From Williamsia sp. 1138 (GTDB taxonomy: Bacteria; Actinomycetota; Actinomycetes; Mycobacteriales; Mycobacteriaceae), in the NCBI RefSeq assembly GCF_002095435.2, contig NZ_MJEJ02000045.1, forward strand, positions 62,001 through 126,000: 64,000 nucleotides of DNA, in the 5' to 3' direction. The number at the start of each line of letters is the position of its first letter. Position 1 is the first letter of the stretch. The notes under the pieces are model-generated. The model did no database searches. It had not been told where the DNA came from and was given only the letters and a program-made list of their open reading frames with translations. A program made the position numbers and the translations under genes. Shown piece after piece: positions 8,956 through 16,959 of the stretch.

Positions 8956-10131
8956 TCAATGGGTGGGCTTGTCGGAGCCCACGAGCCACATCGAGAAGTA
9001 CTGTGAGCCGCCACCATACGCGTGGCCGAGAGCCTTCCGGGCATCTTTGACCTGATGATCGCCGGCTTTGCCCTGTACCTGGATGGCCGCCTCGGCGAAC
9101 CGGATCATGCCCGATGCGCCGATCGGATTCGATGACAGCACACCACCCGACGCGTTGACGGGCAGCTTGCCCCCGATGGCGGTCTCACCGGACTCTGTCA
9201 GCTTCCAGCCCTCGCCCTCCGCCGCGAACCCGAGGTTTTCGAGCCACATCGGCTCGAACCACGAGAACGGGACATAGATCTCGGCGGTGTCGATCTCCTC
9301 GAGTGGGTTGGAGATGCCGCCGGCCTTCCACAGGGCGGCGGCGGCGTCGCGGCCGGCCTGCGGGCTGACGGTGTCGCGATGGGAGTAGGCCAGTGGTTCG
9401 GTCCGCATTGCCGACGCATGGATCCAGGCGACCGGAATCCCCCTGGAGACAGCGTCATCCGAGGTCTCCTCATCGGCGATGACCACCGCGCACGCCCCGT
9501 CGGACGACGGGCAGGTCTCGTCGTAGCGGATCGGATCCCAGAGCATCTGCGAGGCCATCACGCTGTCGACGGTGATGTCGGGCTGATGCAGATGGGCCAG
9601 AGGGTTCAGGGCGCCGTTCTGCCGATCCTTCGCCGCGACGATGGCGCCGATGTGGTCGGGGGCACCGGTACGCCGGATGTACGACCGGATATGAGGTGCG
9701 AAGAAGCCGCCCGCTCCGGCACCGACCGGCATCGTGAACGGGACCGGGATCGACAACGCCCACATGGCATTCGACTCCGACTGCTTTTCCCAGGCGATGG
9801 CGAGGACGCGGCGGTGCACACCCGAGGTCACCAGCGACGCGGCGACGTTCGCGGTCGATCCACCGACCGAGCCGGCGGTGTGGACGCGGATGAGCCGCTT
9901 GCCCTCGGCGCCGAGGGACTGTGCCTGCGCGAGTTCGGGCATCATGGTGCCCTCGAAGAGGTCGGGCGCCTTGCCGATGACGATGGCATCGATGTCGTCC
10001 ATCGACACCTGCGCGTCGATCAGCGCCTTGTCGATGGCTTCGCGGCACAATCCGGCCATCGAGACGTCATGGCGTTTGGCAACATACTTGGTCTGGCCGG
10101 TGCCGAGCACCGCCGCGCGATAGCGCCCCAT
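8956..10131 (-). CDS. ltp3: Ltp3, thiolase-fold SCP-x-like steroid aldolase subunit
   Basis: This 391-residue thiolase-fold protein lacks thiolase catalytic residues. The nucleophile position reads VHTAGSVGGSTAN (no Cys), the His motif reads NASGGVLSSNPIGASG (Asn for His), and the C-terminal Cys motif reads HAYGGGSQYF. This fits SCP-x-type aldolases (Ltp2 class) that cleave beta-hydroxy-acyl-CoA by retro-aldol chemistry. Length matches Mtb Ltp3 (Rv3523, 394 aa), and the order Rv3521-ltp4-ltp3 is conserved. In Rhodococcus, ltp3 and ltp4 have been linked to degradation of C24-branched sterol side chains. Its ATG overlaps the ltp4 stop (TGATG), giving translational coupling. Confidence 0.88.
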   Translation of the reverse strand: MGRYRAAVLGTGQTKYVAKRHDVSMAGLCREAIDKALIDAQVSMDDIDAIVIGKAPDLFEGTMMPELAQAQSLGAEGKRLIRVHTAGSVGGSTANVAASLVTSGVHRRVLAIAWEKQSESNAMWALSIPVPFTMPVGAGAGGFFAPHIRSYIRRTGAPDHIGAIVAAKDRQNGALNPLAHLHQPDITVDSVMASQMLWDPIRYDETCPSSDGACAVVIADEETSDDAVSRGIPVAWIHASAMRTEPLAYSHRDTVSPQAGRDAAAALWKAGGISNPLEEIDTAEIYVPFSWFEPMWLENLGFAAEGEGWKLTESGETAIGGKLPVNASGGVLSSNPIGASGMIRFAEAAIQVQGKAGDHQVKDARKALGHAYGGGSQYFSMWLVGSDKPTH

Positions 10132-11174
10132 CAGTTCTTGCCTTCCAGTTTCACAACCATGTTCTGCTGCAACAGCGGACCGCTGGTCGCATGCGCGAGC
10201 GCGGTGCCGGCGTCGCCGTTCAGGATCGCGGTGGCGGCGAAGCCGATGCGCTCGAGTCCGGCGGAGAACAGCGGATTGGCCGCCAGCGCGCCGCCCGACG
10301 GATTGATGATCACCGAATCGTCGAGACCGAGTTCGGATTTGAGTATCAGCTCTTGGTGGGTGTAGGGCGCGTGTAGTTCGGCCACGTCCACCTTGCGGTC
10401 GGTGCCGAGCACCGTGTCACCGGCGAGCTTGGTCGACGGCGACTTCGTGAGGTCGCGGGCCCCGAAGTTGGGGGTGTCGATCCGGTGATCCCAGCCCGTG
10501 ATCCAGGCGGGATTGGCGACGAGTTCGCGTGCCCTGTGTTCACTGGCCAGGATGATCGCCGCGGCGCCGTCGGTGTACCGGCAGGTGTCGTGGGCGCGAA
10601 GGGGATTGGCCACGTAGTCGCTGCGCAGCAGGTCCTCCGCGGATGCGTCGGAACCACGGGCGGCGACCGCGGCCATGTCGGCTTCGGTCCAGGCCCCGGA
10701 GTCGATTCCGGCACGGGCCTGCAGCGCCGCCAGCGACCGGGCGTCCGGCCAGAGCGGCGCGACGGTGTGGGGGTCGGTCTGCAGGGTCAGCACCTGATCG
10801 GTGTTGGACGCCGATGGCTTGCCGAAGCCGTAGGCGAGCGCGACATCGACCTCACCGGTGGCGATCTTGACCCACGCCTCGTAGAGGGCCCAGGCGGCGT
10901 CCATCTCGACGTGCGACTCGTTGATCGGCGGGACGGCGCCGATGGAGTCGATCGCGGAGATGAACGAGAAGGCCCGGCCGGCAAGGTAGTCCGACGATCC
11001 CGAGCACCAGAAGTCGATGTCGGTGCGGACGATGCCGAGGTCGGCGTAGAGCTTCTGGAAGCAGGGGACCAGCATCTCGACACCGTTGGTGGTGCCCCAG
11101 GTCGCATCGACGTGTGGACTGTGTGCGAATCCGATGACCGCGATGGGCGGGATCTCGCGATGGGTACTGGTCAC
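10131..11174 (-). CDS. ltp4: Ltp4, thiolase-fold SCP-x-like steroid aldolase subunit
   Basis: This 347-residue thiolase-fold protein has no catalytic Cys or His: the nucleophile site reads NESHVEMDAAWALYEA and the His site NPSGGALAANPLFSAG. Length fits Mtb Ltp4 (Rv3522, 354 aa). The start is GTG 11174 (VTSTHREIPPIAVIG), whose GTGA overlaps the stop of the DUF35 gene by 4 nt; the longer frame to 11258 would lie inside that gene. It probably forms a hetero-oligomer with Ltp3 and the DUF35 partner, as Ltp2 does with ChsH2. Retro-aldol activity on sterol CoA esters is inferred from family and context. Confidence 0.86.
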   Translation of the reverse strand: MTSTHREIPPIAVIGFAHSPHVDATWGTTNGVEMLVPCFQKLYADLGIVRTDIDFWCSGSSDYLAGRAFSFISAIDSIGAVPPINESHVEMDAAWALYEAWVKIATGEVDVALAYGFGKPSASNTDQVLTLQTDPHTVAPLWPDARSLAALQARAGIDSGAWTEADMAAVAARGSDASAEDLLRSDYVANPLRAHDTCRYTDGAAAIILASEHRARELVANPAWITGWDHRIDTPNFGARDLTKSPSTKLAGDTVLGTDRKVDVAELHAPYTHQELILKSELGLDDSVIINPSGGALAANPLFSAGLERIGFAATAILNGDAGTALAHATSGPLLQQNMVVKLEGKN

Positions 11175-12190
11175 AGGTGATCCTTGTACGAGTCGTAATC
11201 GGCGTCGGGTTCGCCCGACGGACGGAAATGGCTGATGTTGCGCAGCGTGTGGTCCCACTCCTCGCGCGGTCGCCAGACCGCTTCGACCCGCAGGCCCATG
11301 TGCACGTCTGCTGCCTCGACGTCGAGGATCAGGTGCAGGAACGGGATGTCGGAGCCGTCGAGCAGCACGTAGGCGGCCACGTAGGGCGGCTTGATCTGCT
11401 GGCCGAGGAACGGCACGTTGACGATGCAGAACGTGGTGACCACGCCCTTGTCGGAGACCTCGACGCGTTCACCGGTCGGGTTGCCGTCGGTGGGGTCGGC
11501 GCCGCGGGGTGGGAAATAGACCGGGGCATCGGGTCCGGTCCGGCCGCCGTACAGTTTGCCCTCCTTGAGGCCCTGCAGGTACCAGGTCTCCTCGACGGAC
11601 GCGGTGTGGTCGATCGTCAGTCCGAGCGGGGTGGTGATCATGATCCCGTCGGTGTCGGACGGCTCGTTGGTCCGAGGGGCCGCGGGTTCCGGGTCTCCGC
11701 CCAGTGCGAAGTGGTCGATGTCGTCGATGCGTCCGGTGCGATCGGTCTTCCACACCGCGTGGACGCGGGCCCCGGTGCTCAGCGCGTCGGGGCCGTCGGC
11801 GGCGACCGCATGTAGGAGGCTGGTGCCGGCGCCGTCGAGTTCGATGAGAGCCCACGCGAAGGGTTGCGAGAGTGGCTGGCCCTCAATCGGTTCGGCCATC
11901 CAACTCCACGACTTGATGGTGCCCACCTCGGACACCTCGACGAAGTCGTCGATCTGGGCGCGGGTGACGGGATCGAACTCGACGGGAGGGACGTATACGG
12001 TGCCGTCCGCGCTGCGTCCACCGATGATCTTGCCGTCGAGCAGGCCTCGGGCGAAGCGCCCGAGGACCGGTCCGAGCGACCGTGTGTAATCAAAGGCGTT
12101 GTGCAGTGGCGCGGACAGGACCGGATCGTCCGGGTCCTCGATCGGTGCGACTACGGCTGCGAATCCTGCGGATATCTGGCTGACGCTCAC
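11171..12190 (-). CDS. Tandem DUF35 (OB-fold) protein, Rv3521-like
   Basis: This 339-residue protein consists of two DUF35 OB-fold units. Unit 1 (GKIIGGRSADGTVYVPPVEF, then VSEVGTIKSWSWM) spans ~50-165 and unit 2 (GKLYGGRTGPDAPVYFPPRG, then VSDKGVVTTFCIV) ~205-325. Both lack the four zinc-ribbon cysteines usual for DUF35 acyl-CoA-binding proteins. GTG 12190 is chosen because a start at 12226 would bury the KstR operator (12200-12213) in coding sequence. There is no Shine-Dalgarno, so the transcript may be leaderless. It heads the operon with ltp4 (4-nt overlap), ltp3 and NTF2. It is probably the acyl-CoA-binding partner of both Ltp subunits. Confidence 0.87.
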   Translation of the reverse strand: MSVSQISAGFAAVVAPIEDPDDPVLSAPLHNAFDYTRSLGPVLGRFARGLLDGKIIGGRSADGTVYVPPVEFDPVTRAQIDDFVEVSEVGTIKSWSWMAEPIEGQPLSQPFAWALIELDGAGTSLLHAVAADGPDALSTGARVHAVWKTDRTGRIDDIDHFALGGDPEPAAPRTNEPSDTDGIMITTPLGLTIDHTASVEETWYLQGLKEGKLYGGRTGPDAPVYFPPRGADPTDGNPTGERVEVSDKGVVTTFCIVNVPFLGQQIKPPYVAAYVLLDGSDIPFLHLILDVEAADVHMGLRVEAVWRPREEWDHTLRNISHFRPSGEPDADYDSYKDHL

Positions 12191-12199
12191 AGAATCGAG

Positions 12200-12213
12200 T
12201 AGAACAGGTTCTA
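12200..12213. promoter_or_regulatory. KstR-like operator, perfect consensus, between DUF35 and F420 genes
   Basis: TAGAACAGGTTCTA matches 8 of 8 fixed bases and is an almost perfect palindrome. It lies 9 nt from the GTG of the DUF35 gene and 43 nt before the luciferase-like gene, so it can control both directions. Confidence 0.88.
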
Positions 12214-12221
12214 GATTTGTT

Positions 12222-12235
12222 CGCAAGGACTTGAT
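12222..12235. promoter_or_regulatory. Candidate KstR2-like palindrome
   Basis: CGCAAGGACTTGAT matches the KstR2 consensus AnCAAGnnCTTGnT except for the first base. The 8-base core is expected about once per 64 kb by chance, so only its place 8 nt from a KstR site makes it notable. Confidence 0.3.
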
Positions 12236-12256
12236 CGATCAGGAGGTCACAGGCGC

Positions 12257-13294
12257 ATGAAGCTGGGTTTGCAACTGGGGTATTGGGGGGCCGCGCCGAT
12301 ACCCGACGCACCGGCATTGATCGCCGCCGCCGAGGCCGCCGGATACGACGCCGTGTTCACCGCTGAGTCCTGGGGATCGGATGCGTACACCCCGCTCGCC
12401 TGGTGGGGTTCGCAGACGTCCACGATCAAGCTGGGGACCGGTATCGCCCAGCTCTCGGCGCGGCCACCGACCTCCGCGGCGATGCACGCCCTGACCCTCG
12501 ATCATCTCTCCGGTGGTCGGCACATCCTCGGGCTCGGGGTATCAGGGCCACAGGTGGTCGAAGGCTGGTACGGCGAACCCTTCGGGAAGCCGCTCGCGCG
12601 GACCCGGGAGTACGTCCAGGTGATCCGCGACGTGCTCGCTCGAGAGGACCGGGTCACGAATGCCGGACCTCACTATCCGTTGCCCTATCCGGCCGACGCT
12701 CCGGGATCGACCGGGCTGGGCAAGTCGCTCAAGCCGATCACCCATCCTCTACGCAATGACCTGCCCATCTGGCTCGGTGCCGAGGGTCCGAAGAACGTCG
12801 CGCTGAGCGCCGAGATCGCCGACGGATGGCTCGCGATCTACTACACCCCGAGGCTGTCGGACATGTACGAGCAGTGGCTCGCCGAAGGCTTCGCCCGTGT
12901 CGGGGCGCGGCGTACCCGCGACACCTTCGAGGTCGCCGCCACGGTCCAGGTCGAGATCACCGACAACGTGGCCGCGGTCATCGACGCCTACCGTCCGTCG
13001 ACCGCGTTGTATGTCGGTGGGATGGGTGCCAAGGAGCAGAACTTCCACGCCGAGGTCTACCGGCGGATGGGGTACTCGGACGTCGTCCGGGAGATCGGGG
13101 AGAAGTTCTTGTCGGGTCGCAAGGAAGAGGCGATCGCCGCGGTGCCGGACGAGATGGTCCTCGAGACGCTGATCGTCGGCGACGAGGAGTCGGTTCGCGG
13201 TCAGATCAAGCACTGGGAGCAAGCCGGTGTCAGCATGCTGATGGTCACCACCCGAGACGTCGACCAGATCACCCGATTAGGCACTCTCGTCTGA
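12257..13294 (+). CDS. Luciferase-like F420-dependent oxidoreductase (Rv3520c-like)
   Basis: This 345-residue TIM-barrel protein is of the luciferase-like monooxygenase superfamily. The N-terminus MKLGLQLGYWGAAPIPD, the AESWGSDAYTPLAWWG segment, and GTGIAQLSARPPTSAAM are typical of F420-dependent enzymes such as Mer and Fgd rather than FMN luciferases. It probably transfers hydride to or from a sterol-derived intermediate. Mtb Rv3520c (347 aa) is likewise divergent from Rv3521. AGGAGG at 12241-12246, 10 nt before the ATG, fixes the start. KstR control from 12200-12213 is expected. The substrate has not been identified. Confidence 0.88.
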   Translation: MKLGLQLGYWGAAPIPDAPALIAAAEAAGYDAVFTAESWGSDAYTPLAWWGSQTSTIKLGTGIAQLSARPPTSAAMHALTLDHLSGGRHILGLGVSGPQVVEGWYGEPFGKPLARTREYVQVIRDVLAREDRVTNAGPHYPLPYPADAPGSTGLGKSLKPITHPLRNDLPIWLGAEGPKNVALSAEIADGWLAIYYTPRLSDMYEQWLAEGFARVGARRTRDTFEVAATVQVEITDNVAAVIDAYRPSTALYVGGMGAKEQNFHAEVYRRMGYSDVVREIGEKFLSGRKEEAIAAVPDEMVLETLIVGDEESVRGQIKHWEQAGVSMLMVTTRDVDQITRLGTLV

Positions 13295-13308
13295 GTGAAC
13301 ATGTTCTA
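13295..13308. promoter_or_regulatory. Orphan KstR-like site after the F420 gene stop
   Basis: GTGAACATGTTCTA matches 7 of 8 fixed bases and begins on the base after the stop at 13292-13294. Both flanking genes end here, so it serves no evident promoter. Confidence 0.4.
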
Positions 13309-13324
13309 AATTGTTGTCGATCTC

Positions 13325-13364
13325 GTCCCGCATCGTTTGGTGCGGGACGCATCAAACGATGCGG
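13325..13364. terminator. Overlapping hairpins between convergent genes
   Basis: Two alternative stems share bases: gtcccgca/tgcgggac (13325-13348) and cgcatcgtttg/caaacgatgcg (13330-13363). They lie between the + gene ending at 13294 and the P450 ending at 13371 on the - strand. Confidence 0.65.
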
Positions 13365-13370
13365 CAGCTG

Positions 13371-14795
13371 TCAGCGTCGGCGAATACGCAGTCGCAGTCC
13401 CGATGGCATCAGGGTGAGGCGTTCGGTGATGGCCAGTTCGTAGCCGGGATCGGCGGGTTCGAAGTCGTAGCGCTGCAGCAGGCGGGCAAGGAGCAGGACG
13501 GATTCGTGGAGGGCGAATTGCCTGCCGATGCAGGCCCGTTCACCGGTACCGAACGGTTTGTACGAGTGGGCGGGCCGCTTCTTGACCTCGGCGGCCAGGA
13601 AGCGGTCCGGGTCGAAACGTGACGGCTCGGTCCAGACAGCGGGATCGCGATGCAACTTCGGTAGGTGCACGATGGCCCAATCGCCCGGCGCCATCTCGTA
13701 TCTCCCGGCGACGGTGGTGGGCTCGATCGGTCCGCGGGAGAAGCCCGGCGCGGTGGGCCACAGGCGTAGCGATTCGTCGATGATGCGTCGGAGCAGCCGG
13801 AACTTTGCCACCTGCTCGAAGGCCGGTTCCGCGTCTGCCTCGAGGATCGAGTCGACTTCTGCATGCGCGCGGGCGAGTAGTTCTCGGTCCTGCGCCAGGT
13901 GGTACAGCGCGAATGACAGTGCCCCAGAGGTCGTCTCGTGTCCGGCGACGAGAAAGGTGAGGATCTGATACCCGATGTTGCGGTCATCGAGCACGTCGCG
14001 CTCCCGTGCGGCGTTCTGGCTCAGCATGATCGCCAAGAGATCGGTCTCGCCGCCATCCCCACGTCGGCGACGTCCGGCGACCAGCTCCTCGAGCATCGTG
14101 TCGATGTACCGCTGGTGGCGGGCGTTCGCCCGGGTCATCAACGCGGTCAGTGCCTTCGCGCCGGGAAGTCCCGAGAGTCCTCCGGTTCGCTGGCCCGTCT
14201 TGAGTGCGGCGATCATCGCCGATACGAAGGCGTGCGGGGTGTCGCGCTCGAACGACCCGAGATCCTCCCCGAACGCGGCCCGGCTGATAGTCTCCAGCGT
14301 CAGCCGCGTCATGTCGGGGGCGACATCGATGACGTCGCCGCGACGCTCCCAGAAGGTGAAGAGTTCGGAGATCGCATCGAGCATCAGCGGGTGGTAGTTC
14401 TTCATCGCAGATTTGGTGAAGGCGGGCATCAGGAGGTCATGCGCCAGTCGCCAATTGGGCTCGTCGGTCGCGGCCGTGAACAGCCCGTCGCCGGCAAAGG
14501 CCCGCAGCGCCGCGACCCCCGGCGTCAGAACCTTCTCGAACCGGGTCTCGTCGCAGAGCTCCGCGGTGATCTCGGCGCTGCCGGCGAACACGAATCGTTG
14601 CCGGAACGCCTGGAATTGCACCAACGGCCAGATGTCTTCGGGCCAGTCGAGCATGCTCAGGACCGGGCCGTCGATCTTGATCGACCGGACGTCGCCGAGT
14701 AGGCGGACCCGGCCGGGTGGGTGGGGGAATTGCTGCCCCCAGTTGTTCGGGCCGACGAGGTCACGCGGCGTGGGCAGCTCGGTGGTTGTGGCCAT
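13371..14795 (-). CDS. Cytochrome P450, CYP102/BM3 haem-domain type
   Basis: This 474-residue soluble P450 has ExxR in DESLRLWPTAPGFSR, I-helix FLVAGHETTSGAL, and haem loop FGTGERACIGRQFALHE with Cys422. The ACIGRQFALHE loop and NNWGQQFPHPPG start are those of fatty-acid-type P450s (CYP102 haem domain), not of actinobacterial sterol P450s such as CYP125, CYP142 or CYP124. No reductase domain is fused, so it needs separate redox partners. Start 14795 has AAGGAG upstream. It is divergent from a TetR gene across a 33-bp inverted repeat, which probably regulates both. Substrate is unknown; a fatty acid or sterol-like lipid is plausible. Confidence 0.9.
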   Translation of the reverse strand: MATTTELPTPRDLVGPNNWGQQFPHPPGRVRLLGDVRSIKIDGPVLSMLDWPEDIWPLVQFQAFRQRFVFAGSAEITAELCDETRFEKVLTPGVAALRAFAGDGLFTAATDEPNWRLAHDLLMPAFTKSAMKNYHPLMLDAISELFTFWERRGDVIDVAPDMTRLTLETISRAAFGEDLGSFERDTPHAFVSAMIAALKTGQRTGGLSGLPGAKALTALMTRANARHQRYIDTMLEELVAGRRRRGDGGETDLLAIMLSQNAARERDVLDDRNIGYQILTFLVAGHETTSGALSFALYHLAQDRELLARAHAEVDSILEADAEPAFEQVAKFRLLRRIIDESLRLWPTAPGFSRGPIEPTTVAGRYEMAPGDWAIVHLPKLHRDPAVWTEPSRFDPDRFLAAEVKKRPAHSYKPFGTGERACIGRQFALHESVLLLARLLQRYDFEPADPGYELAITERLTLMPSGLRLRIRRR

Positions 14796-14815
14796 GACGC
14801 TCCTTATTGGAGATT

Positions 14816-14848
14816 GGTTCAATAGCGATTGTGTGCCGCTATTGAACC
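14816..14848. promoter_or_regulatory. 33-bp inverted repeat, probable TetR operator
   Basis: GGTTCAATAGCG (14816-14827) and CGCTATTGAACC (14837-14848) form a perfect 12-bp inverted repeat around a 9-nt spacer. It lies 20 nt before the P450 start and 13 nt before the TetR start, so a single bound regulator could repress both. Confidence 0.85.
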
Positions 14849-14861
14849 TGTGTCAAGTAAT

Positions 14862-15524
14862 ATGAGCCCCGTGGCCGCACGTACTCGTCTGTCTCCCGAG
14901 GAACGCCGTAGGCAGTTGCTGGATCTGGGTGCTCGACTCTTCGCAGAGCAGCACTACGACGACGTCCACATCGAGCAGGTCGCCGAATTGGCGGGCGTCT
15001 CTCGTGGCCTGCTGTATCACTACTTCCCGACCAAACGTGCGTTCTTCGCCGAGCTCGTCAGGCGTGAGACCAGTGCGATGATGGCCGACTCGAACCCGGA
15101 TCCCGCGCTGGGTGTGCTCGACCAACTCCGGCACGGCATCGATGTCTATCTCGCCAATTGCCTCGCCAATCGACGCGGTTCCCAAGCCATCTACCAGGGT
15201 TCGGCCAGCTCGGATCCCGAGGTGCTCGCCCTGATCGAGGAATCGATCAGGGTCCAGGAAGAACGCATCTTGAACGCTCTCGATCCCGGATCGTCCCACC
15301 CGCGGCTGTTGCAGATCACCGTGCGCAGCTGGCTCGTCATGATGCGTAGCGCCTGCCACGCCTGGCTGGCGGATCCCGATGACGGCGTGGACGCCGTCGA
15401 TCTCCGCCAGATGGCCGAGCATGCACTGTTGGGTGCCCTGTTCGGTTTGCCCGACGCCGCCCGGCCGGCGAACTTGGCCGTGTTGATCGATGACGCCGCA
15501 CGGCGCGATCCGGCCGATGGCTGA
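14862..15524 (+). CDS. TetR-family regulator of the divergent P450
   Basis: This 220-residue protein begins with a TetR DNA-binding domain (RRRQLLDLGARLFAEQHYDD, then IEQVAELAGVSRGLLYHYFPTKRAF at ~40-65). A ligand-binding all-helical domain with no recognisable signature follows. ATG 14862 gives MSPVAARTRLSPEERR; a GTG nine bases later is the alternative. Divergence from the P450 around a perfect inverted repeat suggests autoregulation and control of the P450. The gene's last 8 nt overlap the downstream ABC1-kinase gene, so the two are coupled. The ligand is unknown. Confidence 0.9.
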   Translation: MSPVAARTRLSPEERRRQLLDLGARLFAEQHYDDVHIEQVAELAGVSRGLLYHYFPTKRAFFAELVRRETSAMMADSNPDPALGVLDQLRHGIDVYLANCLANRRGSQAIYQGSASSDPEVLALIEESIRVQEERILNALDPGSSHPRLLQITVRSWLVMMRSACHAWLADPDDGVDAVDLRQMAEHALLGALFGLPDAARPANLAVLIDDAARRDPADG

Positions 15525-16893
15525 CCGCGCCGCCCGCGGCCAGAAGTTGGGCCGGGTGGTGGCCGCGCACGCGGCGAGGTCGACGACGGCCAAATTGAGT
15601 GCGCCGCTGCGCAGTGACGCCGCCAATGCCCGTAAGCGCGACGAAGCCCTCCTGCGGTTCGCCGACGAACTGGTCACCGTGATCGGCAGCATGAAGGGCG
15701 CGGCGCTCAAGCTCGGTCAGATGTTGTCGATGTTCGACGTGGGTTTGAGCACTCCGGCCACCCGGGAGGAGTTCAGGGCCCGGTTGGCACCGTTGTTCGA
15801 CAGCGCGCCTGCCGTCGACGATGCCGTCATGATGTCGATCCTCGACGCCCAGCTGGGCACGGCGGCGCGCGCGCGGCTCACGGTGACCCCCACCCCGATC
15901 GCGGCGGCATCGATCGGGCAGGTCTACCGGGCCATCCTCGACGGCAACGAAGACGGGGGTGGCCGTGAGGTCGCGATCAAGATCCAGTACCCCGACATCG
16001 GATCAGCGGTCCGGGCCGATCTGAAGAATCTGGCGCTGGTGGTACGCCTCGGTCGCGGCAGGCTGCCCGGCGTCGACCTCGATCCGATCGTCGCCGAGGT
16101 CAGCAGGCGGGTGCTCGCAGAGCTCGACTATCGCACCGAGCTGGCCAATCACCGTCGGATGTACGACTTCTACCGCGACCATCCCAGCTGGCGGATACCC
16201 GAGCCGATCGCCGAACTGTCCACCGATCGGGTGCTGGTGACCGAATACCTCGACGGGATGAGCTTCGCGGAAGCCATCGATCTGCCTGTCGCGGAACGGG
16301 ATCGGATCGGTGAAGCCGTGTACCGCTTCTACTGCGGCGGTGTCTATGACCTCGGTGAGTTCTGCGCCGATCCGCACCCCGGCAACGTCCTCGTCCTGCC
16401 GGACGGCAAGCTGGGTTTCCTCGACTTCGGGCTGTATCTCAGAATGGATCGCGACGATATGGCCCTGCAGCGCAACGCCTTCAGGGCCCTGATGGAGAGG
16501 CGCGATGCGGACGTCTACCAGATGATCGTCGACGCCGGGTTCATCGCGGACCCCGATGCGATGGGTATGGAGGACGCTGTCGGCTACATGCGAAGCGTGG
16601 CGGGGTGGCACCTGGTCCCGCAGCCGGTGACCATGACCGACGACCTCGCGCGCCGGGTGTTCGCGTCCGCTGTGCTGCCGGGCTCGGGACACTTCGGCCA
16701 GATTAGGCAGCAGAATCTGCTCGATACGCACGCCTTCTCCCGCCGCACCGAGATGAGCGTGTGCGCCCTGCTCGGCCAGTTGCGTGCGACCGCTCCGTGG
16801 GGGGCGATCGCACGCGAATGGCTCTACGACCCGCGGCCTGCCACGCCGATGGGTGAGTCGATTGCCCAATGGCGTCGAAAGAATGCGGGATAA
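15517..16893 (+). CDS. ABC1/UbiB-family atypical kinase-like protein
   Basis: This 458-residue protein carries the ABC1/ADCK signature: MKGAALKLGQMLSMFD (the KxGQ motif, ~50-65), AAASIGQVYRAIL (Ala-rich loop), EVAIKIQYPDIG (catalytic Lys), ELDYRTELANHRRMYDFY, and CADPHPGNVLVLPDGKLGFLDFG (catalytic loop and DFG). Family members use ATP to support lipid or quinone metabolism at membranes. ATG 15517 is chosen because it overlaps the TetR stop as ATGGCTGA; an ATG at 15490 is possible. In many actinobacteria such genes sit near regulators and P450s, so a link to isoprenoid or lipid handling is inferred. Confidence 0.9.
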   Translation: MADRAARGQKLGRVVAAHAARSTTAKLSAPLRSDAANARKRDEALLRFADELVTVIGSMKGAALKLGQMLSMFDVGLSTPATREEFRARLAPLFDSAPAVDDAVMMSILDAQLGTAARARLTVTPTPIAAASIGQVYRAILDGNEDGGGREVAIKIQYPDIGSAVRADLKNLALVVRLGRGRLPGVDLDPIVAEVSRRVLAELDYRTELANHRRMYDFYRDHPSWRIPEPIAELSTDRVLVTEYLDGMSFAEAIDLPVAERDRIGEAVYRFYCGGVYDLGEFCADPHPGNVLVLPDGKLGFLDFGLYLRMDRDDMALQRNAFRALMERRDADVYQMIVDAGFIADPDAMGMEDAVGYMRSVAGWHLVPQPVTMTDDLARRVFASAVLPGSGHFGQIRQQNLLDTHAFSRRTEMSVCALLGQLRATAPWGAIAREWLYDPRPATPMGESIAQWRRKNAG

Positions 16894-16959
16894 ACTCCGC
16901 CCGTCGGTCGTCGGCGCCGCAAAGGCTTCGATAGTGTTGACCGCGACGAGAGGTGGAGC

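Noticed and set aside
9379-10365. Long + strand frame opposite ltp3 and ltp4
   Set aside because: Composition is Gly/Arg/Asp-rich with no family features; both Ltp genes on the other strand are clear.
12190-12226. Longer N-terminus of the DUF35 gene
   Set aside because: A start at 12226 would place the perfect KstR operator inside coding sequence.
13371-14795. P450 as Cyp142
   Set aside because: Synteny suggested Mtb cyp142, but the haem loop FGTGERACIGRQF is CYP102-like, so no cyp142 symbol was given.
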